From: Carpediemonas membranifera
Lineage: Eukaryota > Fornicata
Assembly (NCBI GenBank): GCA_019828565.1
Contig: JAHDYR010000020.1
Span: forward strand, 167,769 to 231,768
Reading direction: 5' to 3'
DNA: 64,000 bases
In this document: piece after piece, positions 1-8,743 of the stretch
How positions within the stretch are numbered: position 1 is the first letter of the stretch
Layout of the letters: the number at the start of each line of letters is the position of its first letter
The notes under the pieces: model-generated
Seen by the model: the letters and a program-made list of their open reading frames with translations, nothing else
The model's database searches: none
What the model was told of the DNA's origin: nothing
Position numbers and translations under genes: made by a program

Positions 1-516
1 TCTGGGGCGGTGGTTGTTCTCGTCCGAGATGAACTGTGCTTCCGAACCGCGACAGATGATACCGGCGAGCGCCTTGAACTTTGTGGCGAGGAAGTCGTAG
101 TTGTGCAGCAGCTTATTCATCTCAGTGGTAATGTAGGCGAGGGCCATGCGACGGATGTTGCCGCGGCCCTGGAAGTCGTAGATCTGGAAGTGGTAGTAGA
201 AGACGTAGTGGCCGCTGGGAAGGGACTGCACCATCATATAGTCCGGGTCCAGGGCGTCCTTGTACGTCTTGCCCTTGTATGGGAACTCCCGCGGCGCACC
301 ACAGTCTACGTTGATGTTGGACATGCCAAGGCACATAGCTTGGATGTTGATCGACAGTTCGATCTCGCTGGAGGGGATCTGGAAGCTGGAGACTGAAAGC
401 GGGCCTTGTCTCTCATCAAACGTCGTAAGCACGATGATGTCCTCGTTATCGCGGATAGGACGATCACAGAAGTCGTCTGAGCTGTTTTTGACGGCAGGGC
501 TTCCATCCACTGCCAT
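1..516 (-). CDS. SMCR8/folliculin-like longin-DENN protein, N-terminal part (runs off window)
   Basis: Open minus-strand frame from an ATG at 514-516 to the window edge (172 codons seen), beginning MAVDGSPAV. The pattern is that of the N-terminal longin domain of the SMCR8/folliculin DENN family: an early hydrophobic strand (EDIIVLTTFDERQGP), a segment YVFYYHFQIYDFQGRG, then RRMALAYITTEMNKLL, which parallels the YDLEARGF...MAYIS region of SMCR8. Family members act with C9orf72- or FNIP-type partners on small GTPases at lysosomes or in autophagy. The DENN part lies outside the window. SMCR8 versus folliculin cannot be decided from this piece. Confidence 0.6.
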   Translation of the reverse strand, partial: MAVDGSPAVKNSSDDFCDRPIRDNEDIIVLTTFDERQGPLSVSSFQIPSSEIELSINIQAMCLGMSNINVDCGAPREFPYKGKTYKDALDPDYMMVQSLPSGHYVFYYHFQIYDFQGRGNIRRMALAYITTEMNKLLHNYDFLATKFKALAGIICRGSEAQFISDENNHRPR

Positions 517-547
517 CGGGTGTTCGTCTTTAGTCGACTTCGAGCTC

Positions 548-557
548 TAAACTGCAC
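548..557. promoter_or_regulatory. Putative promoter decamer (TAAACTGCAC)
   Basis: Copy of the recurring motif 31 bp upstream of the ATG of the partial SMCR8-like gene, in the orientation that reads GTGCAGTTTA in the sense of that gene. Function is inferred only from recurrence. Confidence 0.4.
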
Positions 558-761
558 CAATCAGGGAGAATGCAAGGTGCACCCGGGCGCCTACGGAGAC
601 TGTTGGTGCCACTCTAACATCCTTTTAGTCATCGCCCAACCGAAGTTTGGCCCAATCCCGTGGGTGACAGGTTTATTACACACTGGACCCCAGAGTCTGC
701 GGCGTCCGACCAGCCTCAGTCTGAATAGTTCTACTCGTACATCTACCCAACTCGATCCTAA

Positions 762-1877
762 TCAATCAAATCTGATCGGAGCCACCATCCCGCTGCCGAG
801 GAGGCCGTGTGATGACAGATAACTGTCGAACGCCCGGGCCAGCAGGCTACAGAACTCAGCAGTGCCGCTACCCTGCCGAACGTCGCCAAAGATAGCGAGC
901 ACAAGGCTCTCACTCATCGGCGGCTGGACGAAACCGGGCTGCCGCAGAATGTCGGCGAGGGACTGCAGGGCGGCGCTCGAAAGGAGGCCCGTCGAGTGCA
1001 GCGCGACGTTGGCACAGAATGAGATGAATTCGCTCATGTAGTTGGGGATCCGTCCGAGGGCCCCGCACATGGCCCCCTCGACGGCGGCCCGGATGATGAT
1101 CGCAGTCGCGGCGTCAGGGAGTGTGCCAGTCTGGTACGACCGGAGGATGAGGAACACATCCCCGTAAATTGCCACTAAATCCTCAATTTCCCCGCTGGCG
1201 AGGCTGTCTCCAAGAGACAGGATGGCGTCAGACACTGCCCCGGCGACCACGTTGATCAGCGTCGCTCTCTCGGGACCCTCCTCGGCGGACGGGATGACCG
1301 ACAGGATTGCCCGGAGGAGGCCGATGTGGGGCTCGCCGACAGTGCGGACGGTCGCGACGGAGACGAGGATGTCCTTGGATGACACGGCAGTCACCAGCAA
1401 AGGGAGGAACGTGCCGCGGTGCTTGAGCTGGTTGCGTAAGACGAGCGTGAGATTCGACAACAGGATTTCGATTTGTTGGTGATATAGAGTAGAGTCGGGT
1501 GGGAGCAACAGGGCCAGGCGGGAAAGAAGGCCTGCACTGTATGCTGTGATGAATGTGTCCCGGCGACTGAGGAGGCTAGTGGCGTCGTTGACCATCCGCT
1601 CGATGTCAAACGCCTGGAGTGAAGAAAGATACGGAAGGTCGCAGCATCCCGCGATGAAGAGGGCGCGGACAAGAAGAGATTGGGAAGAAATGCGACCAGA
1701 GTTGAATGCTGTGGCAACATAATCAGCGATACGGCTAACATCAGTGATCTTTTCCTCTTCGAGTCTGTTTTGCATGAAACGGATTGTTTTCAGGCAGCGT
1801 ACAGAGCTAGGCTCCCTCTCAATACCTGCAAGGAACGATGATATGTCCTTATATAGCCTTTGCTGCTCCTCTGCCAT
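762..1877 (-). CDS. Unknown alpha-helical (HEAT/ARM-like) protein, 371 aa
   Basis: Single uninterrupted frame from ATG at 1875-1877, beginning MAEEQQRLYKD. Composition is almost wholly helical, with repeated amphipathic segments rich in Leu/Ala/Ser (for example SQSLLVRALFIAG, LLVTAVSSKDILVSVATV), suggesting an armadillo- or HEAT-like solenoid. There is no signal peptide or clear membrane span. I do not recognise the family. The promoter-like decamer lies 29 bp upstream. It is a real gene by length, codon use and promoter placement; its function is unknown. Confidence 0.75.
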   Translation of the reverse strand: MAEEQQRLYKDISSFLAGIEREPSSVRCLKTIRFMQNRLEEEKITDVSRIADYVATAFNSGRISSQSLLVRALFIAGCCDLPYLSSLQAFDIERMVNDATSLLSRRDTFITAYSAGLLSRLALLLPPDSTLYHQQIEILLSNLTLVLRNQLKHRGTFLPLLVTAVSSKDILVSVATVRTVGEPHIGLLRAILSVIPSAEEGPERATLINVVAGAVSDAILSLGDSLASGEIEDLVAIYGDVFLILRSYQTGTLPDAATAIIIRAAVEGAMCGALGRIPNYMSEFISFCANVALHSTGLLSSAALQSLADILRQPGFVQPPMSESLVLAIFGDVRQGSGTAEFCSLLARAFDSYLSSHGLLGSGMVAPIRFD

Positions 1878-1905
1878 GATTTAGTCAGGCCGAAATTTCT
1901 TCAAA

Positions 1906-1915
1906 GTGCAGTTTA
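1906..1915. promoter_or_regulatory. Putative promoter decamer (GTGCAGTTTA)
   Basis: Located 28 bp upstream of the ATG of the 371-aa gene; reads TAAACTGCAC in the sense of that gene. One of many copies near start codons in this window. Confidence 0.45.
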
Positions 1916-1984
1916 AGGACAGGTGGGTGTGGTATTTAGAGGTTTATGTGGAGGATTCATGTAAAGGTGACTTAAGCTGCTTTA

Positions 1985-2014
1985 GACTCAACAATTCTAA
2001 TCCTGCGCAGCACA
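1985..2014 (+). repeat. Left 30-bp direct repeat bracketing the Fanzor N-half
   Basis: Perfect 30-bp match to 3810-3839, same orientation. It contains the core CTGCGCAGCACA. The repeat pair encloses 1.8 kb that includes the Fanzor-like N-terminal frame. The flanks diverge immediately (2015 c versus 3840 g). Confidence 0.85.
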
Positions 2015-2517
2015 CTACCTCCACTCACCCACTTCAGCCCTCGTCTGTACAATCGGGCTTTCGTGCTTTCAGTCGTCGGTCTGCACGAAAAGATGCGTCG
2101 TCCATCGTCTGTGTCGAATGCTGCTGTCTTCTTTCGCGTCTGTGCTCGTCTGTTACGCGCTCATCTGTCGTCCATTGCCGGCGTCTGAAGCTCATGACGT
2201 CGTCGTCTTCGTCGTCTTCGTCTGTTGTGAGAGACACTAGTGGTGGAAAGCGGTTGTAGCTAGTAGTAAAGACGCTTTGTGCTGTATGATGCTGGTTTCT
2301 TGTGTTTTGAGGGATGCTGCTAGCTGATGAACCCTGAAAAGAAATGATCGATGCAGGCAGCTCAATAGACTCCAATACCTTCCAAGATATACACGGTGAA
2401 GGCTTCCGTTAACAAGGCCATTGGCGAGATTAACGGCGGAGGCGATAACAACGCGCCGCGGCGAGGAAATCTTGAACCCGGCATGCGTTCTTTCACGCAG
2501 GCTAAGTACACATTCAC
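2015..2517. other. Leader region inside the direct-repeat unit, no confirmed gene
   Basis: Contains a short simple run (repeated tcg/tcgtcttcg at about 2197-2222) and open frames on both strands that I cannot support. A + frame from 2369 (in frame with an ATG at 2483) may be the out-of-frame start of the Fanzor-like gene, joining it near 2570-2580 by a frameshift or intron; this is not proven. Confidence 0.4.
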
Positions 2518-3825
2518 TTGCCTGCTTGCGTGCGTCTCTGCATCTGCGCACGCGTTGACCCACCGAGGACGGTCAACCTGTTCGACCAGGAGGTCCTCAA
2601 GCAGATCGTCAGCATTGCTCAGCAAAAGGTGTCGAAGGCAAAGGCAGCGGATCGGTGCAGGTGGATTGGCGACCTGGAGATGTGGAGGGACCCTGACATA
2701 ACCCCACTCGTCCGGGACTTCAGGGAAGTCTACGTTGGAATTGCAGCGCCATTTCAGAGCTGGTTGGGCGAGTACTCCACAGCCACCCGGGTCTGGCTCT
2801 CGCGCGCGTCACCCGGGTACCTGACCCGTCTTCGTGCTGGATTAGAACGGGTGCGTCCGCTCCTCCATGATCGGCCGGGTGTTCGACAGGATTTTCTCGA
2901 CACCCAAGGCGAGCTCGACACTGAGGTTGCCGCCATAGCCGCCGATCATGGCATGCATCATCGTCAAATGCATGCATCGCCCGAGGGGCAACGGGTGGGT
3001 CGCACTGGTACCGTGGCCGAGGCCCTTGTCGGCGTGCTGTCGTGCGTCACGCGCATGAGTGCTGCAGTGACCAAGCTGGTCACACTCACTCGTGCCGTGA
3101 ACCTCGAGCTCAGTCAGGCCCTGCCAGAGCCGAAGCTCGTTCCGTTCGTGCCGATGGCGCCGGTCAGGCCTGGGTTCATGACCATCGAGCGCGGAGTAAC
3201 AGCGCTCACCCCAGCGATGAAGAGGCGCCTCCGTGTCTATCGGGATTGGTCAGCGAAGAGTAACTTGACCGACGAGCAGGTTGATAGATACGAGCGTGAT
3301 CACGGCGACATCACCAAGCTCCGCAGAGTGCTCTCTGTGAAGACTGACGGGGTCTCTGCTGCTGTGACGGTTTGGGTGGGTCGCGAGAAATACCGTGGCG
3401 GTCGGGTGGCTGACCGGCCCACGTACAAAGGTAGCAGCAACAAGCGGGCTCGGCTCGGTCAGGATGACGCCGAGGCTACTCCTGCCCCGGACATTCAAGC
3501 TCTCATGGGCTTCGACCCTGGTGCTCGGTCGCTGGGCGGCTACACGATCCGCCGCCCAGACGGGCAGAGTGTATCTGGCGTACTCGCTAAGTGTGGCTAC
3601 ACTGCCACCCCCTCTTTCCGCGTGAATATGAGCGCAGCATCGTTCAAAACGACAAGTCTAGAGGCTCTCAAACAGTCGATTAGGTTTGTCCATGAGAACA
3701 TCGTTCAGATCATCAACGAGGGGACGAGAAAAGTGTTTCCGCCGTGCGACTTTTGCCAATCACCGTCTGCGCCTGAAGCACTTCGCCCGGGCTGGACGTC
3801 ATTGTTTTGGACTCAACAATTCTAA
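2518..3825 (+). pseudogene. Fanzor (eukaryotic TnpB-like nuclease) N-terminal half with RuvC-I, truncated
   Basis: Open + frame of 435 codons without an ATG at its beginning. Middle region has the Fanzor-type strand SVKTDGVSAAVTVWV, a basic linker, then the RuvC-I motif GFDPGARSLGGYTI with the catalytic Asp, followed by FRVNMSAASFKTTS, which parallels the post-RuvC-I stretch of Fanzor proteins. After about IINEG (near 3720) homology appears to move to another frame, encoding ATFANHRLRLKHFARAG, so a frameshift is likely. RuvC-II, the zinc finger and RuvC-III are absent: the gene runs into the right direct repeat, and a Ty3 element starts 17 bp after its stop. Intact members are RNA-guided DNA endonucleases spread with transposons; this copy should be inactive. 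Confidence 0.7.
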
Positions 3826-3839
3826 TCCTGCGCAGCACA
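3810..3839 (+). repeat. Right 30-bp direct repeat bracketing the Fanzor N-half
   Basis: Perfect partner of 1985-2014. The Ty3 target-site duplication ACAGT overlaps its last bases, so the retrotransposon inserted at the edge of this repeat. Confidence 0.85.
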
Positions 3840-3841
3840 GT

Positions 3842-3892
3842 TGTCGCCACAATGGACTGATGTGAACAGGGTGCAGTTTATCTCACACTACA
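3842..3892 (-). repeat. 3' LTR of the Ty3 element (51 bp)
   Basis: Identical to 8472-8522. Contains GTGCAGTTTA at 3871-3880, the same decamer found upstream of host genes, reading ATAAACTGCACC in the sense of the element. Confidence 0.92.
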
Positions 3893-3901
3893 TTCCCCTC
3901 C
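3893..3901 (-). promoter_or_regulatory. Putative polypurine tract
   Basis: Minus-strand GGAGGGGAA immediately upstream (element sense) of the 3' LTR and 7 bp after the gag-pol stop; the position expected for plus-strand priming in LTR retrotransposons. Confidence 0.7.
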
Positions 3902-3908
3902 AGAGGAA

Positions 3909-6900
3909 CTAGTCCAGTCTGTTGGCACGTCTGTGACCGGACTGAGGCTTGGCCTCGAAAGCCTTGATCGCACGGTCAAGGTCAGGGTGAGATGAACGAT
4001 AGTGGGTGAGAGCGGAGAGCGTCTTGATCTCAGTGTAACGCCGCTCGCTGTCTTCATCTGATTCATGCCCAAGCCAGTGAACAGTCAGAACTGGCTCGAG
4101 AGTGTCGGCTTCAAGACGCCAACCAACGATAGAGTCTACGACACCCCAGACAGTGTCGGACATGAACGCAACCTTGGCCTCTCCAACAGAGGGCTTACGA
4201 GGGAGCTTTGCGAGTCTGTTCGCATGACGCTTGATGATGACCTTGGTCACAGGATTCATCAGGCTGTAGGTATCAGGACCGTCAGCGGCTCCTGTCACCA
4301 GATAAGGTCCGCGCAAGTGGAACTCAAGACGAGGTACAGGCTGGTCACGCTTAACCAGGACCCAATCGCCGATATTGAGCTGCTTCGAACCGAATCGAGG
4401 GAAATGCTCATCCTTCCACCTCCTCCGGTGAAGCTGAGCTGCCTGTAGCTTGGCAATAACGCTCTTAGCGCGCTCCTGCGTCTCGGCAGTGATATGCGAT
4501 CTGTCAGGAGTGATAGGTTCGCCGTTCTTAACAGCGTGATGGACAAGTGCAGCCGAAAGAGCAACCTCTCTAGGCGTAGCGCCTCCCAGTGACACACTGG
4601 GGGTAGCATTGATGTTAATCTCCGCTTGGGACATAGCATTGCGCCATTGGTGGCGCGGACAATCAGATAACGTTCCAATAGCGACCCTAAGGTGCTTGTT
4701 GGCCTCCCGGTTAAATCTCTCAACGAGGCCATTTGCCTCGTGCCTTTCAGGCGTAGTTACGCGATGGTAAATGCCGAAGGTAGCGCAGAAGGTCTTAAAG
4801 TCATGGTTGCAAAACTGAGTACCACTGTCAGTTACAATCTGGTCGGGGCACGCCCAACGCGCGATGATGATCGACCGGATTGCCATAATAGTCTCGCGAG
4901 CCTCAGTGCTCTTAAGAGGGATAAGGTGGGTGAGGTGGGAACCTCCGTCAACGCATGTCATGATATACCGGTAGCCCGAGTCCTCAGGAGTTATAGGTCC
5001 GATAGTATCCACGTGGAGCGTGGCCAACGGCCTGTCAGCTGGCAGCTGGCGCTCGATGTACATGACATTTGGTTGAGCACGGTGTGAGCGCTGACATGTC
5101 ACACACCGTTCTACATAAGACTCCACGTCCTTTCGAGCCCCAGTCCAACTGAGTCCGGCAACCTCCAAGAGGTGTAGGGTGGTGTCTACTCCGGCATGAT
5201 GCCTGCTGTGCACAGACTGGAAGCGAGATTGCTTGATGTCGTCAGTCAGAACAGCGTTCTCCCCAATATACATGATGGGAAGCCTTGACAGGCTGTCAGC
5301 AGCCGTGTTGTCGCGCCCAGGGATATGCACGACTTCATAGATGGGGAAGCGGGCCATCTCTAAGGCCCAACGAGTGACCTTGGGCGTCGAGGATGCAACC
5401 ATCGACACAAGGCATGAGTTGTCAGTGTGGAGTGATATGGGCGTACCAATAAGCATAGGACGGAAGCGCTCCAGAGCAGCGAACACAGCCCACTGCTCTT
5501 TCTCGACAGTCTTCCAGACACACTGCTGTTTGTCAAAGCGGCGTGAAAAGAATGCCAAAGGGTGGCCATCCTGCACCAGGACGGCACCAACGCCCACGTT
5601 GCTCGCGTCAGTATAGAGATCGAGTGGCTTGTTGGGATTGAAATGATAGAGTGTGACCGCCTCACTTGCAGCCTCTCTCAAACACTCAAGGGAGTGGCGT
5701 CTCTGCTCAACTGAAATCGTCTCCCCGGCCTTAAACCTCTCGAGAGGGTCTGCCTTTCCGATGTAGTCCGGTATAAATCTTCTGATAAAGCCAAAAACCC
5801 CGAGCACATGTTGTGCTTCGGACTTGTTCAGAGGGACACGGATATTAGTCAATGAGTCGAGTCTGGATGGGTGGATCGAGACCCCCGTTCCAGACACAAC
5901 CGAACCCAGATAATCAATTTGGGTTAAGCCAATGTGAGACTTGGGCCCCGACAGCCGGATTCGATGATCACAGCAGACGTCAAACAGCTCCTCAACCACA
6001 GAAAGGAGGTCTGCAGCCGAGCCTGCGTAGCAGAGTACGTCATCAACAAAGATCAGGCACTTAAGCTTGTACTTGCGACGCAGACCATCAAGTCTGGACT
6101 GAAAGATCATAGGCCCATTCATGAGGCCAAAGGGCAGACGACGGAAGACATATCTCTCGCCACGATGTTCAAAGCCTGTCGCCATAGAGGCCTGCTCGGT
6201 CAGATTGAGCTGATGGAAACCCGAGCGGAGGTCGAAGCAGGCAAACACCTCGGAGCCTCGACATGCCTCGTAAAGCTCTTCCACAGTTGGCATAGGATGT
6301 TCCTCGACCTCAGTAGCCGCGTTAACATGGCGGTAGTCGAGAATGGGTCTGAACGGTGGGTTCGCGGAGGGCTTACCAACCATAAACACGGGGGAGAGCC
6401 ATTTCAGGTCAGCAGTTGTGCTCTCGATGGTCCCGTTATCAAGCATAGACTCAATAAAGGTATCCATGGCCTCGAGGTGGGCCTTGTTCCGGATAGGTCT
6501 CATGATCTGGGAGGGGACGATGCCATCCTTCCAGATAATGTCAAACTCTGCCAAATCAGCTCCCGATGGGTGCAACGGACCAAAGAGCTCACTATGCTTC
6601 TCGCACAGTGCATGGAACTTAGGTGCAAGATCACCGAGGTTCGAATCATGGATAGTAGGAAGAGTGTAGCCGCCGACATATAGGTTAGCTAACTCAACAA
6701 AGTCGTTGACCGGATCTGTCGAAGGAGTCTTATCCTCCTCCGGCTCTGGCTTATTAACGCCAAAGGACAGTCCTACTGCACGCATGGCAGTCTTACCCAG
6801 GATGAGTGCCGTGGGTAGGTCAGGGATAATAACAGCATCAAGCTGTCGGCCACGCACCGGGAAACAACCGGGCATGGAGACAATAGGGCTCAGCGTCGTA

Positions 6901-8447
6901 GTACCAACATAGCAGCCACACTGGCCATTCCAGCTGTTGACGTGGCCCTCGGCCGGTGTAACTGTTAGACCCAGGCGTTCAGCCGCCTCAGGCCTCATCA
7001 TAACGGCAAACTGCTTGGCACAAGAGTCGGCCTCTGCAACAACCACAGGACCGCCGTGACGTGTGCTAACCTCGACGAGGAAGTCATCGTAGGTTTCAGG
7101 CAGCTCAGTCATCATGGGTTCAACATAGATACCCGAGTGCTCAGCCTTCGGGATAAAACCATTGTAAGAGTTCTTGTTGCGTGTCGAGCGCCCTTCAGTC
7201 TTGACTCGGTCAGCGATGGACTCCAGAGTCACATTGTGCGCCTTCATAGCAGCTAAAGCAGTCTTACAAGGCTGCTTGTCGAGATCCTGAGCTCTCCGGA
7301 CATGGTTCATGAGCTTGGGGATGGTAAGGACCTTAGTAATGTCGGCTTGCTGCTTTGCATTCGCAGCCTGTAGGACGTGGCAGTCACTGCTACCGTGGTC
7401 GTCGACGAGGTGGAAGCAACAGAATTTCCCACCGGAGTTCTTCGGGCCTGCGGTCATCGCCCTCGGAGCGATGTCTCCCTTAACAGTACGGGAGAAGGGC
7501 TTGGACTGAGTGGAGATGGGGGTCACAGCCTCCATGACTCCATCAACTCTACGTAGAAAGTCGCGAAGCTCAGTGGACTTCTTGAGAGCCTCGCTAATCA
7601 AGGTGTCAACAGTCACAGTATGATCGAGTATGCGCCGAGAGTACCCCGTGCCAAAGAGGTAGTTGAGGGTGACGTCATTCGGGGCACGCACTCCTTCGAT
7701 GAGGAGCCTCTTAATCTCACTTCTTAGACCATGGTCATCGGAGCACTGAAGCGAATCCAGGGTCTGGCGGAAGGCCAATAGGAATGTGATGGTGGACTCG
7801 AGCGATTCGAGCCTTGTTCCGTGATTGACCTGCGACACAGCCGCCAAGATAGCTAGAGCATCAGAATCCGTCATCTTAAGTTCCTGACGCAAGTAGTCAA
7901 GGTAATTGTCGGCCTGCTTACCGAGGGCTTCGGTCTTGGATAGGGCCGTCTCCTTAGGGAGAGCGAGCGAGTGCTCTATGGTCTCCTCCATCGTCGTCAA
8001 ATAGTTAGCTCTTGCCTTCGAGAGCTTGTCTTCACGCTTAGCCTTAGCATCAGGCGTCTCCTCATCGGGAACAATCTGAAGAGTAGTAATATACTCCTTA
8101 AGCATGGTTACTGTTCGAGAGAGCTTCGTGAAACGGTCAGATGAACCGTTATACATCTTCGATGAGAGGTATGGCTCTATCTCTTGGGCCAAATACGACA
8201 CGAGTTCAGTAGCAGAGGTGAACTTTCGTGTTGATGAAGAGTAGGAATTGGGCAGAACCTTCAGCTCCGCCGTGGGGTCATGAATGGTGGCTAAGAAAGC
8301 CAATGCGGGTGCGTTCGATAGAACCTTCCCAAGTGTCAGCACGTTCTTGTTATCACTGAGATTGTGATTTTTCAGTAGGAGGATCCAGTGATTCCATGCA
8401 GCATAATCCCGTTTGTTAGGGGGATCCTTCAAAGCTGATATGTCCAT
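3909..8447 (-). CDS. gag-pol: Ty3/gypsy Gag-Pol polyprotein, 1512 aa
   Basis: ATG at 8445-8447, only 24 bp inside the 5' LTR; stop TAG at 3909. Approximate order: helical Gag (1-330); a Cys/His knuckle variant CCFHLVDDHGSSDC near 345; aspartic protease near 470-560 with ADSCA where DTGA or DSGA is usual, and LILG later; reverse transcriptase near 640-850 with RPILDYRHVN, FDLRSGFHQL, LPFGL and the catalytic FVDD; RNase H near 920-1040 (LYTDASNVGVGAVL); integrase near 1100-1330 with an HHCC zinc domain (CVTCQR) and D,D,E residues (HVDTIGP, VTDSGTQF, VERFNRE); a GPY/F module (LRGPYLV); and a C-terminal chromodomain-like stretch (LTVHWLGHESDED). This order (IN after RH) is Ty3/gypsy. Gag and Pol share one frame, so Gag excess would need another mechanism. 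Confidence 0.95.
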   Translation of the reverse strand: MDISALKDPPNKRDYAAWNHWILLLKNHNLSDNKNVLTLGKVLSNAPALAFLATIHDPTAELKVLPNSYSSSTRKFTSATELVSYLAQEIEPYLSSKMYNGSSDRFTKLSRTVTMLKEYITTLQIVPDEETPDAKAKREDKLSKARANYLTTMEETIEHSLALPKETALSKTEALGKQADNYLDYLRQELKMTDSDALAILAAVSQVNHGTRLESLESTITFLLAFRQTLDSLQCSDDHGLRSEIKRLLIEGVRAPNDVTLNYLFGTGYSRRILDHTVTVDTLISEALKKSTELRDFLRRVDGVMEAVTPISTQSKPFSRTVKGDIAPRAMTAGPKNSGGKFCCFHLVDDHGSSDCHVLQAANAKQQADITKVLTIPKLMNHVRRAQDLDKQPCKTALAAMKAHNVTLESIADRVKTEGRSTRNKNSYNGFIPKAEHSGIYVEPMMTELPETYDDFLVEVSTRHGGPVVVAEADSCAKQFAVMMRPEAAERLGLTVTPAEGHVNSWNGQCGCYVGTTTLSPIVSMPGCFPVRGRQLDAVIIPDLPTALILGKTAMRAVGLSFGVNKPEPEEDKTPSTDPVNDFVELANLYVGGYTLPTIHDSNLGDLAPKFHALCEKHSELFGPLHPSGADLAEFDIIWKDGIVPSQIMRPIRNKAHLEAMDTFIESMLDNGTIESTTADLKWLSPVFMVGKPSANPPFRPILDYRHVNAATEVEEHPMPTVEELYEACRGSEVFACFDLRSGFHQLNLTEQASMATGFEHRGERYVFRRLPFGLMNGPMIFQSRLDGLRRKYKLKCLIFVDDVLCYAGSAADLLSVVEELFDVCCDHRIRLSGPKSHIGLTQIDYLGSVVSGTGVSIHPSRLDSLTNIRVPLNKSEAQHVLGVFGFIRRFIPDYIGKADPLERFKAGETISVEQRRHSLECLREAASEAVTLYHFNPNKPLDLYTDASNVGVGAVLVQDGHPLAFFSRRFDKQQCVWKTVEKEQWAVFAALERFRPMLIGTPISLHTDNSCLVSMVASSTPKVTRWALEMARFPIYEVVHIPGRDNTAADSLSRLPIMYIGENAVLTDDIKQSRFQSVHSRHHAGVDTTLHLLEVAGLSWTGARKDVESYVERCVTCQRSHRAQPNVMYIERQLPADRPLATLHVDTIGPITPEDSGYRYIMTCVDGGSHLTHLIPLKSTEARETIMAIRSIIIARWACPDQIVTDSGTQFCNHDFKTFCATFGIYHRVTTPERHEANGLVERFNREANKHLRVAIGTLSDCPRHQWRNAMSQAEININATPSVSLGGATPREVALSAALVHHAVKNGEPITPDRSHITAETQERAKSVIAKLQAAQLHRRRWKDEHFPRFGSKQLNIGDWVLVKRDQPVPRLEFHLRGPYLVTGAADGPDTYSLMNPVTKVIIKRHANRLAKLPRKPSVGEAKVAFMSDTVWGVVDSIVGWRLEADTLEPVLTVHWLGHESDEDSERRYTEIKTLSALTHYRSSHPDLDRAIKAFEAKPQSGHRRANRLD

Positions 8448-8471
8448 GTTCTTAATAGCAGTAGAAGCTTC

Positions 8472-8522
8472 TGTCGCCACAATGGACTGATGTGAACAGG
8501 GTGCAGTTTATCTCACACTACA
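8472..8522 (-). repeat. 5' LTR of the Ty3 element (51 bp)
   Basis: Identical to 3842-3892. In element sense it ends CGACA, and the following bases are GAAGCTTCTAC, not the TGG expected at a tRNA primer-binding site. Confidence 0.92.
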
Positions 8523-8526
8523 ACAG

Positions 8527-8607
8527 TGGGGACTGCTTCGGCGGCCATCTAACCAGGCAACAAGTCACCTCATGCCGCGCGGGGTGCGGTTTTGCTACTG
8601 TTTACGA
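8527..8607 (+). repeat. Dispersed repeat D, right part
   Basis: About 80 bp nearly identical to 50111-50191 (few substitutions). It begins exactly at the retrotransposon junction, so before insertion it directly followed the right direct repeat of the Fanzor unit. Confidence 0.8.
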
Positions 8608-8743
8608 GGGGTTGTATGTAAAAAGTTGAAGGAGCCACATGCTGAACGAGCTGACTGTGCCTAGCGGCATAGCAACTCTACCGCACAGTCATAACATATA
8701 ATTTACCGTTGCGGAAATGCCATGACCTCGCCGCTCACCCCGT

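Larger units (their letters stand above)
3842..8522 (-). mobile_element. Complete Ty3/gypsy LTR retrotransposon with 51-bp LTRs
   Basis: 4681-bp element, transcribed on the minus strand. Both ends carry an identical 51-bp direct repeat that starts TG and ends CA. Five-base target duplications ACAGT flank it at 3837-3841 and 8523-8527. One uninterrupted gag-pol frame fills the interior. A purine run (minus-strand GGAGGGGAA, 3893-3901) directly abuts the downstream LTR and fits a polypurine tract. Identical LTRs, intact coding and a clean duplication indicate a recent, possibly still active insertion. The LTRs are far shorter than the few hundred bases usual in this superfamily. Confidence 0.95.

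Noticed and set aside
2197-2222. Microsatellite-like tcg/tcgtcttcg run as a CRISPR-like array
   Set aside because: No spacers of constant length; simple low-complexity run.
8478-8480. GTG start inside the LTR for the Ty3 polyprotein
   Set aside because: Nuclear eukaryotic genes start at ATG; the first in-frame ATG is at 8445-8447.
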